Of a DNA stretch of 5,909 nucleotides, positions 1 through 5,592 are shown in pieces. Under the pieces are notes generated by a model. That model was not told the origin of the DNA. It worked only from the letters and a program-made list of their open reading frames with translations, and did not search any database. Source of the stretch: Leptolyngbyaceae cyanobacterium M65_K2018_010 (GTDB lineage Bacteria; Cyanobacteriota; Cyanobacteriia; Phormidesmidales; Phormidesmidaceae); the NCBI GenBank assembly GCA_015295885.1, contig DVEE01000410.1:1-5909 (forward strand), written 5' to 3'. Positions within the stretch are counted from its first letter, which is position 1, and every line of letters starts with the position of its first letter. Position numbers and translations under genes: made by a program.

Positions 1-450
1 TTTGCCGCGGAAATCGGCTGTATGAAAGTGACAGACCAAATTGATGCCCTCAAGGTTTTGCGCACCTGTCCGGTGGATTACTTGGTCGTCCCTCGGGTGG
101 TAGCCTGTTGCATCATGCTACCGGTATTGACCGTTTTAGGGCTGGTGTTGGGCATCATGGCCGGGGCTATGGTGGCCCATTCCCTCTATCAGGTGTCCTT
201 TGGGCAGTTTTTGGACTCGGTGCGATCGCTCATGGCCCTCACCGATCTAATGGCGGTTTTGCTTAAATCCATTTTGTTTGGGGCCATGGTAGCCCTAGCC
301 GGCTGCACCTGGGGGCTGACAACTACTTGCAGCCGGTCCGTGGGACGCTCCGCTACCTCTGCGGTGGTGACCACCTGGGTCAGTCTGTTTGTTGTGGACT
401 TCTTTTTGTCTTTGATTTTGTTCCACAGCACAGGAGTGACGCTGCACTAA
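1..450 (+). CDS. mlaE: MlaE/Ycf63-type ABC transporter permease (C-terminal part, 5' truncated by window)
   Basis: The frame is open from base 1 and ends at a TAA (448-450), giving 149 visible residues. MlaE-family permeases are about 260 aa, so a little over half is present; the Met at base 22 is internal, not a start. Near the visible N-terminus lies the family's conserved cytoplasmic segment, EIGCMKVTDQIDAL, followed by YLVVPR. Three hydrophobic membrane segments follow (roughly visible residues 40-66, 85-107 and 120-143), the second carrying GCTWGLTTT. In the family, this inner-membrane permease pairs with an MlaF-type ATPase and an MCE-domain (MlaD) protein to move phospholipids between the inner and outer membranes; in cyanobacteria and plastids the homologue is called Ycf63/TGD1-like. 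Partner genes are not in view. The gene converges on the oligopeptidase with only 10 bp between stop codons. Family assignment is firm; the exact substrate is inferred. Confidence 0.93.
   Translation, partial: FAAEIGCMKVTDQIDALKVLRTCPVDYLVVPRVVACCIMLPVLTVLGLVLGIMAGAMVAHSLYQVSFGQFLDSVRSLMALTDLMAVLLKSILFGAMVALAGCTWGLTTTCSRSVGRSATSAVVTTWVSLFVVDFFLSLILFHSTGVTLH
222..229. repeat. HIP1 palindrome GCGATCGC
   Basis: Octameric palindrome within the permease gene, read there as part of Val-Arg-Ser-Leu. HIP1 is over-represented in many cyanobacterial genomes, and it is the main compositional clue to the host here. Confidence 0.85.
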
Positions 451-460
451 GGCAGCAACT

Positions 461-2545
461 CTAAGCCGCCACCAAGCCCCGGTGCCGAAGCAGAGCTTGG
501 GTGCTAGGTTCCCGACCCCGAAAGGCTTTGAATACTTCCATGGGGTGACGGCTGCCCCCTAGGGCCAAGACCGTATCCCGGAACCGGTGGCCAGTTTCAG
601 CCAGGGCCACTTCGTTGTCGAGGCCGGCCTCTTCAAAGGCCGCAAAGGCATCAGCACTGAGCACCTCAGCCCAAAAATAGCTGTAGTACCCAGCGGCGTA
701 CCCACCGGCAAAGATATGGGTGAAGGAGCAAAGAAAGGCATCCTCGGGCAAAGGCTTGAGGATTGAGGATTGGGCCCCTATCCGTTGGTTCACTTCGGCA
801 ATGGTTTCTGGGCCACCGGGACGATAGCGGTGATGCAGTTCAAGGTCGGTCCAACCGAAGCGGACCTGGCGCAAAATGGCGCTGCCGGTCATAAAGGTGC
901 GAGCGGCAACAATCTTTTGGTATAGGTCTTCAGGCAGGGTTTCGCCAGTTTTGTAGTGGCGGGCCAGGCCCAGTAAAGTATCGCGATGGTAGCACCAGTT
1001 TTCCATAAACTGGCTGGGCAGTTCCACCGCATCCCATTCCACATTGTTGATGCCCGCGGCCCCGGCATAATCCACTTGGGTCAGCATATGTTGTAGGCCA
1101 TGGCCAAACTCATGGAAGAGGGTTTCCACATCCCGAAAGGTCATTAGGCTGGGTTTGCCGTCCACGGGCGGGGTTTGGTTGCAGACCAGATAGGCGACGG
1201 GCAGTCTTACCTGGTCGTTGAATTTGGCCCGGTTAATACAATCATCCATCCATGCCCCCCCCCGTTTTTCGGCCGGGCGGCTGTAGGGGTCCAGGTAGAA
1301 ATGGGCCATGGGCTGTCCATCCCGATCTAACACTTGAAAATAGCGCACGTCTGGGTGCCAAACCGGTGCTTCGCCATCGGCTGGAGTAATGGAAATATCA
1401 AAGATGCGGTGGGCTAAGCTAAACAGCCCTTCCAGTACCTGAGGCAGGGGAAAGTAGGGGCGCAACTCTTCGTCGTTAAGCCCGTACTTTTCCTCTCGCA
1501 TTCGCTCTGCCCAAAAGGCGATATCCCAATGAGTCAAGTTCTCGGCTTCAGCAGATCCCTTAGCTTGGGCAAAGGCTTTCAGGCTGTCGAGTTCTTTCGC
1601 CGCGGTGTCGTAGCTAGCGACCCGCAGTTCTTCCATTAACTGATCTACGGCTTCCACGGAAGGAGCCATCTTGCGGGCCAGGCTCAACTCCGCATAGGTG
1701 CCATAGCCTAACAGTTGGGCCATTTCATGGCGGAGTTCAAGAATTTGCTCAATATGGCCACGGTTATCCCAATCGCCCTCGGAGGCTCGGGTCACAAAGG
1801 CCCGGTAGAGCTTTTCCCGCAGATCGCGGCGGCGGCTATGTTGCATGAAGGGCCCATAGCTAGGGTAGTCGAGGGTAATGCGCCAGGGGCCTGATTCTGC
1901 CGTAGCCTCGGTGTCCCCAGCGTCGCGGGCGGCCTGGGCGGCCAAGGCCAGCAAACTGGGGGGTAACCCCTCAATGTCCGCCGAGGTCGTTAGGGTCAGG
2001 CTAAAGGCCTTAGTGGCATCTAAGACATTGTTGCCAAAGCGGGTCGTGAGCTCAGCTAGGGCCTGTTGAATTTGATTGAACCGCTCTTTTTTAGTCCCCT
2101 CGAGTCCTACTCCAGTCAGCTCGGCCTCCCGGATGGCGGCTTCCACAATGCGCTGTTGAGCGGGTTCCAGAGAGTCCCAGGTGGCACTGGACCGAATTTG
2201 CTTGAAGGCATTGTAGATGGGCTGGCTCTGACCTAACCGGGTGGCAAATTGGACAAGAGCCGGTTGCACGGTTTCGTAGGCCGTTCTTAACTCGGGGCTA
2301 TTTTTTACCCCCATCAAATGGCTCACTATGCCCCAACTCCAGCTTAGACGCTCCTCAATCCGGTTGAGGGGTTCGACCAGCCCCTGCCAACTGGGCTCTA
2401 GGTTAGCTTCTAGGGTCGCCAGGTCGGTGTTGAGGGTTTCAAGCAGGGCGGTAATACCCGGTACAATGTCGCCGGTCTGAATGCGATCGAAGGGGGGTAG
2501 ACCGGCACCGATGAGCAGGGGGTTGTCTGGGAGAGTAGCTGTCAT
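461..2545 (-). CDS. prlC: M3-family zinc oligopeptidase (oligopeptidase A / PrlC type)
   Basis: Cytosolic metallopeptidase that degrades short peptides, for example cleaved signal and transit peptides. With the ATG at 2543-2545 it has 694 residues, typical of oligopeptidase A (about 680). The zinc motif HEFGH is at residues 478-482 (DNA 1100-1114), and the third zinc ligand is expected to be Glu508 in VEWDAVELPSQF, 30 residues beyond the first His as in thimet oligopeptidase. Other M3 signatures are KRGGAWMD (from about 427) and, near the C-terminus, HIFAGGYAAGYYSYFWAEVLSADAF-like residues of the substrate-binding loop. There is no signal peptide. The frame stays open upstream to a TTG at 2591-2593, adding 16 residues, but the ATG is preferred because MTATLPDNPLLIG starts where homologues start; neither start has a strong Shine-Dalgarno site. 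The gene diverges from the potassium channel and appears monocistronic. A nine-G run lies in the coding strand at 1255-1263; the frame is intact. Confidence 0.96.
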   Translation of the reverse strand: MTATLPDNPLLIGAGLPPFDRIQTGDIVPGITALLETLNTDLATLEANLEPSWQGLVEPLNRIEERLSWSWGIVSHLMGVKNSPELRTAYETVQPALVQFATRLGQSQPIYNAFKQIRSSATWDSLEPAQQRIVEAAIREAELTGVGLEGTKKERFNQIQQALAELTTRFGNNVLDATKAFSLTLTTSADIEGLPPSLLALAAQAARDAGDTEATAESGPWRITLDYPSYGPFMQHSRRRDLREKLYRAFVTRASEGDWDNRGHIEQILELRHEMAQLLGYGTYAELSLARKMAPSVEAVDQLMEELRVASYDTAAKELDSLKAFAQAKGSAEAENLTHWDIAFWAERMREEKYGLNDEELRPYFPLPQVLEGLFSLAHRIFDISITPADGEAPVWHPDVRYFQVLDRDGQPMAHFYLDPYSRPAEKRGGAWMDDCINRAKFNDQVRLPVAYLVCNQTPPVDGKPSLMTFRDVETLFHEFGHGLQHMLTQVDYAGAAGINNVEWDAVELPSQFMENWCYHRDTLLGLARHYKTGETLPEDLYQKIVAARTFMTGSAILRQVRFGWTDLELHHRYRPGGPETIAEVNQRIGAQSSILKPLPEDAFLCSFTHIFAGGYAAGYYSYFWAEVLSADAFAAFEEAGLDNEVALAETGHRFRDTVLALGGSRHPMEVFKAFRGREPSTQALLRHRGLVAA

Positions 2546-2683
2546 AGTCTCAGAATCAAACCAATAGGAGGGTGAGAAAAGCGCTGACCCCAACGATCCA
2601 GGGCCTGGACTGCGCCCATATCGCGAGCCCAGGCCGACCCAAGGAGTTGTTGAGGAGAGGGGTGGAGCAAAACCGAAGTCGTT

Positions 2684-2812
2684 ATGAGTTTACTCTATAA
2701 GTTTAACGCAACTTGCAATCTGCCACACCTCATTCATTACCGGCTGTCCATTACCATAGCTTTAATTTGTGGACTCATCCCCTTGGGGGCACCCCTGATT
2801 TTGCTGCATTGA
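2684..2812 (+). CDS. possible 42-aa membrane micropeptide upstream of the K+ channel
   Basis: An uninterrupted reading frame from ATG 2684-2686 to TGA 2810-2812 encodes 42 residues. The N-terminal half is polar (begins MSLLYKFNATCN) and the C-terminal half is a continuous hydrophobic stretch (about LSITIALICGLIPLGAPLIL) long enough for one membrane helix. The TGA shares bases with the GAGG ribosome binding site of the channel gene, and only 7 bases separate the stop from the channel ATG, an arrangement compatible with translational coupling. Against it: no well-spaced Shine-Dalgarno (the nearest purine-rich run, 2652-2667, ends 16 bases before the ATG), a possible -10-like TATAAG at 2696-2701 lies inside it, and I recognise no homologue. 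It could be a chance frame or an untranslated leader. Function unknown. Confidence 0.25.
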   Translation: MSLLYKFNATCNLPHLIHYRLSITIALICGLIPLGAPLILLH

Positions 2813-2814
2813 GG
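2811..2814 (+). promoter_or_regulatory. ribosome binding site of the K+ channel gene
   Basis: GAGG lies 5 bases before the ATG at 2820. It fixes this start, because the channel frame has a TGA at 2796-2798 and no ATG, GTG or TTG between that stop and 2820. Its first two bases are also the last two of the TGA that ends the upstream micro-ORF. Confidence 0.7.
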
Positions 2815-2819
2815 TCTGC

Positions 2820-3881
2820 ATGCGGAATAGCTCCTTTCGGAGAATTATTGCCGGTATCGTTTTTTTCTCCCTAACGGTGGTTGTGGCTGTAATCGGCTAC
2901 ATCATGGCGGGCTGGGGGTTTTTAGATGCCATCTATATGGTGGTCATTACGGTGTTTGGGGTGGGCTATGGGGAGGTCAAGCCCCTCGCATCGCCGCTGT
3001 TAAAGCTCTTTACTATTTTTGTCATTATCGCCGGGGCGCTTTCGGTGGCTTACACCGTTTCAGGCTTTGTGCAATTGATTACGGAAGGGGAAATTCGTCG
3101 GGCGCTGAACCTAAAACGTATGACTAAGGAAATTGAAGGTCTGGAAAACCATGTGATTATCTGTGGTTTTGGTCGGATTGGGCAACTGGTGGCCCGTAAG
3201 CTCAAAAGTGAAGGCCAACCCCTGATCGTTATTGATAATGACCCTGAACGCATTGCTTTGGCCCAGGAGCAGGGTTATTTAATGTATCAGGGCAATGCTA
3301 CCGATGAGGCGGCCCTGGAGGCGGTGGGCATCTTCCGGGCTAAATCCTTGGCTACGGTGCTACCCAATGATGCTGCCAATGTGTTTATCACCTTGACTGC
3401 CCGGGAAATGAACCCGAACCTGATGATTCTAGCCCGGGGTGAAATGCCCTCCACCGAGAAGAAACTACGATTGGCCGGGGCTGACCATGTGGTGCTGCCC
3501 GCCAGCATTAGCGCTCTCCGTATGGCTCATCTGATCAGCCATCCCTCGGCGGTGGATTTTTTATCCCAAACCGATGGGCATCAGGGTTTGAATGAGTTTT
3601 TGGCGGAACTGGATATTCAACTGAATGAGTTAACGGTGGCCGCGGGTTCCTCCCTGATTGGCGGTACCATTGGCGACATTGAGCTACGCGGCAAGGGAAC
3701 CTTCATCATTGTGGCCCTGCGCCGGGCCGATGGGGAGGTCGTCATCCATCCCAGTCGTGATACCTACCTAGCTAAGGGGGACTCGGTAATTCTGATGGGA
3801 CATCAGGGGGATATGCCTAGCTTTGTCCAGCAAAGTGTGTTGAAAAAAGAAATGCGCTATCGTGGCGCCCGCCTGCGTTAG
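2820..3881 (+). CDS. two-TM potassium channel with RCK (TrkA-N/TrkA-C) domain
   Basis: This inner-membrane potassium channel subunit has 353 residues. The order is: outer helix about residues 9-30, pore helix about 35-46, selectivity filter GVGYGE at 47-52, inner helix about 60-86, then a cytoplasmic RCK module. RCK_N (about 110-227) begins HVIICGFGRIG with a Rossmann GxGxxG at 116-121 and Asp139 at the end of the second strand, and has the typical GNATDEAAL (158-166) and AGADHVVLP. RCK_C is about 263-337. The MthK-like plan (four subunits, ligand-gated octameric ring of RCK domains) is inferred from the family. The filter departs from canonical TVGYGD, with Gly at the Thr position and Glu for Asp. 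There is no voltage-sensor segment, unlike six-helix channels of the SynK type. The start is set by GAGG at 2811. The gene diverges from the oligopeptidase and converges on the Lin0512 gene with a 3-bp gap. A role in K+ homeostasis or osmotic and ionic stress is likely but not shown. Confidence 0.93.
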   Translation: MRNSSFRRIIAGIVFFSLTVVVAVIGYIMAGWGFLDAIYMVVITVFGVGYGEVKPLASPLLKLFTIFVIIAGALSVAYTVSGFVQLITEGEIRRALNLKRMTKEIEGLENHVIICGFGRIGQLVARKLKSEGQPLIVIDNDPERIALAQEQGYLMYQGNATDEAALEAVGIFRAKSLATVLPNDAANVFITLTAREMNPNLMILARGEMPSTEKKLRLAGADHVVLPASISALRMAHLISHPSAVDFLSQTDGHQGLNEFLAELDIQLNELTVAAGSSLIGGTIGDIELRGKGTFIIVALRRADGEVVIHPSRDTYLAKGDSVILMGHQGDMPSFVQQSVLKKEMRYRGARLR

Positions 3882-3884
3882 GGG

Positions 3885-4250
3885 CTAGGAATCTGGAATA
3901 GAGACTGTAACGGCGGCGATCGCAACGTACATGTCATCGTTTTGGTCGGCCAATTCTGCGATCGCCCGGCCCTTCACCACCATTCCACCTTCCCTCACCT
4001 GGATGGACTTTTGCCCAAAGGGCAAGACGGCCAGCACTTCATCGGTGCGCACCTGGTCGGCAAAGGGCACCGCTATCTCGACCTCAACGATCATGGCGTT
4101 AGGGTGATTGAGCCCCGCCACCTCCCATACCCCGGGCAGGGCATTGTGGGCAATGGCGTTACGCACGGCCCTCGCCGCCGCTACGGTGGGCTCCTGACCA
4201 TGCTGGTCCACGCCCATACCCATTTCAATAATCAATCTCCGCTTAGCCAT
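3885..4250 (-). CDS. Lin0512 family protein, function unknown
   Basis: The 121-residue protein has the length of the family (about 110-120). It begins MAKRRLIIEMGMGVDQHGQ and continues with EPTVAAARAVRNAI; the EMGMGVD-x-HGQ block (Glu9, Asp15, His17, Gln19) is the hallmark of the Lin0512 family, named after a Listeria innocua protein and without an established function. It looks soluble: alternating short strands and helices, no signal peptide, no membrane segment and no cysteines, so it is probably cytoplasmic. The conserved Glu, Asp and His could form a ligand or metal site, which is inference only. The start is well supported by AAGGAGG eight bases upstream. It lies 65 bp downstream of the LOG-family gene on the same strand, with no terminator seen between, so co-transcription is likely. 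Two HIP1 palindromes in its last 30 codons each encode Ala-Ile-Ala. Its stop is 3 bp from that of the potassium channel. Confidence 0.88.
   Translation of the reverse strand: MAKRRLIIEMGMGVDQHGQEPTVAAARAVRNAIAHNALPGVWEVAGLNHPNAMIVEVEIAVPFADQVRTDEVLAVLPFGQKSIQVREGGMVVKGRAIAELADQNDDMYVAIAAVTVSIPDS
3916..3923. repeat. HIP1 palindrome GCGATCGC
   Basis: Lies near the 3' end of the Lin0512 gene and encodes Ala-Ile-Ala on the minus strand, 42 bp from the next copy. Confidence 0.85.
3958..3965. repeat. HIP1 palindrome GCGATCGC
   Basis: Second copy in the Lin0512 gene, in the same codon phase as its neighbour and also read as Ala-Ile-Ala. Confidence 0.85.
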
Positions 4251-4258
4251 GGGCCATC

Positions 4259-4265
4259 CCTCCTT
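4259..4265 (-). promoter_or_regulatory. strong ribosome binding site of the Lin0512 gene
   Basis: On the minus strand AAGGAGG lies 8 bases before the ATG at 4250, the best Shine-Dalgarno match in the window. Another ATG inside the spacer (GGATGG) is out of frame, so the start at 4250 stands. Independent strong initiation suggests this gene is translated well even as the second gene of an operon. Confidence 0.8.
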
Positions 4266-4315
4266 CGCCAGGGCTGGTTAAATAGGGCCTGTGTCGTCCC
4301 CAACTCTGGGTAAAC

Positions 4316-5380
4316 CTACTTCTGTTCGGGATGCTCAAACTCAGGACGATGATCACCCAATTGACTGAGCCGCCAGATCAACTGGTGCAGGCGACCAAAG
4401 TCTCGGTGGTTAAAGTACATGACCAACCTGGGCAGGTGCGCCGTCTCATCGTTGCGCTCTTCGGGCAGGGCCGCTGACTTTTCAATCCTGCCCTTTGCCA
4501 AAATGTCGCTGAATTCCTGATTTAAGACCTCAATAGCCGTGTCGGGCAGCGCGCACTTGAGCCGCATCACCAAGCGATCGCCCACATAGCGACAGGAATG
4601 GTAGACCCGGTAAAAGCTGCTGACAGCACGACAGGCATCATCCACGTTATCGGTGATGGTGTACAGGCTAGGATCATCCGGGCTGATCAGCCCCCGATCT
4701 AGCAAATGCTGGCGAATGTAGGTATCCCAGCCCTGCCAGTAATTTCCCCCGGGGTGATCTACCATCACGATGGGCATGGGATCCGCCTTACCGGTTTGGA
4801 TCAGCGTCAGAGATTCAAAGGCTTCGTCCTGGGTGCCAAAGCCGCCTGGAAACAGCACCAGGGCATCGCTCTCGCGCAGAAAAAATAACTTACGGGTGAA
4901 GAAGTACTTGAAATTAATCAGCTTGGCATTGCCGGTCATCACTGGGTTAGCTCCCTGTTCAAAGGGAAGCTGAATGTTCAACCCAAAGGAATGATCTGGC
5001 CCTGCTCCCAGGTTGCCAGCCTCCATAATGCCGCCCCCCGCACCGGTCATCACCATAAAACCGAGTTGGGTAATCTGCTGGGCAAACTGTTTGGCCAATT
5101 GGTAGTCCGGTTGATCCGGGTCCATTCGAGCCGAGCCAAAAATGGTGATTTTACGAATATGACGATAGGGGTAAAAAATCTGAAACCCTTGCTCCATATC
5201 CAGCAAGGCATAGTTCAAAATCTTCCAATCTAACCGATCGGCCTCCCGACCCATCATCCGTAGGATGGTTTCTAAAACCTGCCGAATCAGCTTGCCATGC
5301 GCCATAGTGGGCAGGTGTTCGAGCAAATCGGTGAGATCTGCCCTCATCGAGGCGGGTAAATCGGAAGGAATCAAAACCAT
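4316..5380 (-). CDS. LOG-family (TIGR00730-like) Rossmann-fold protein, long form
   Basis: The protein has 354 residues. The core, about residues 75-250, begins KITIFGSAR (77-85) and contains both family signatures: GAGGGIMEA at 113-121 and PGGFGTQDE at 178-186 (the PGGxGTxxE motif), with the conserved basic pair in FTRKLFFL (161-168) just before it. LOG enzymes cleave nucleoside 5'-monophosphates to a free base and ribose 5-phosphate; plant members release active cytokinins, while bacterial relatives also act as nucleotide nucleosidases. The motifs are intact, so a nucleotide phosphoribohydrolase activity is plausible, but the substrate cannot be read from sequence. Compared with the compact LOG form (about 180-200 aa) it has about 75 extra N-terminal residues, probably helical, and about 100 extra C-terminal ones including LPRLVMYFNHRDFGRLHQLI. 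It is shorter than PpnN/YgdH (about 450 aa). The start is the only ATG near the 5' end besides Met12; no Shine-Dalgarno is visible. Likely first gene of an operon with the Lin0512 gene. Confidence 0.9.
   Translation of the reverse strand: MVLIPSDLPASMRADLTDLLEHLPTMAHGKLIRQVLETILRMMGREADRLDWKILNYALLDMEQGFQIFYPYRHIRKITIFGSARMDPDQPDYQLAKQFAQQITQLGFMVMTGAGGGIMEAGNLGAGPDHSFGLNIQLPFEQGANPVMTGNAKLINFKYFFTRKLFFLRESDALVLFPGGFGTQDEAFESLTLIQTGKADPMPIVMVDHPGGNYWQGWDTYIRQHLLDRGLISPDDPSLYTITDNVDDACRAVSSFYRVYHSCRYVGDRLVMRLKCALPDTAIEVLNQEFSDILAKGRIEKSAALPEERNDETAHLPRLVMYFNHRDFGRLHQLIWRLSQLGDHRPEFEHPEQK
4574..4581. repeat. HIP1 palindrome GCGATCGC
   Basis: Lies in the C-terminal extension of the LOG-family gene, in a different codon phase (Gly-Asp-Arg). 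Confidence 0.85.
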
Positions 5381-5407
5381 AGGGGAGTCGTTAAGAGGCG
5401 GACCTTC

Positions 5408-5413
5408 ATTTTA
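5408..5413 (-). promoter_or_regulatory. possible -10 element of the LOG/Lin0512 operon
   Basis: On the minus strand TAAAAT lies 27 bases before the LOG-family ATG, which would give a leader of about 20 bases. The hexamer about 17 bases further upstream (CAGGCA) is a poor -35. It lies after the trxA terminator, in the only spacer where a promoter for these two genes is expected. Assignment rests on one hexamer and position. Confidence 0.3.
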
Positions 5414-5490
5414 GCCGTAATCAGACGACCTGCCTGGAACCGGCAAGGGGTCGGGCCGCTGGAATCCCAAACCACTCATCCCCCGCCCGC

Positions 5491-5524
5491 CAAAAAGAAC
5501 ACCCGCCTGCAAGGACGGGTGTTC
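5491..5524 (-). terminator. intrinsic terminator downstream of trxA
   Basis: A perfect 9-bp inverted repeat, GAACACCCG (5497-5505) with CGGGTGTTC (5516-5524), encloses a 10-base loop that can pair two more G-C pairs. Read on the minus strand it is followed at once by TTTTT (5492-5496). It sits 68 bases beyond the trxA stop, in the right orientation to end the trxA transcript and insulate the LOG-family gene. The plus strand lacks a T-run after the stem, so it works in one direction only. Confidence 0.85.
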
Positions 5525-5592
5525 ACGGGTAGCCCAGCTTAAACGACGGAGAATCCGGGCAGAGTCTTGCAAGCAGCTAAATCCTAAAATTC

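Noticed and set aside
472..500. Inverted repeat CCAAGC/GCTTGG as a terminator for the permease gene
   Set aside because: Only 6 bp with a 17-base loop, no T-run, and inside the conserved 3' end of the oligopeptidase gene.
2691..2743. Promoter for the channel gene (TATAAG at 2696, or TTGCAA followed by ATTACC)
   Set aside because: No pair of -35 and -10 hexamers with good match and spacing could be found; several weak options compete.
3843..3868. GCGC hairpin plus T-run as a minus-strand terminator after Lin0512
   Set aside because: The stem is only 4 bp with a 7-base loop and lies in channel coding sequence; too weak to list as a feature.
3942..4313. 123-codon plus-strand frame opposite the Lin0512 gene
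   Set aside because: The opposite strand carries a family signature and a strong Shine-Dalgarno site. This frame's His- and Pro-rich product resembles no family I know.
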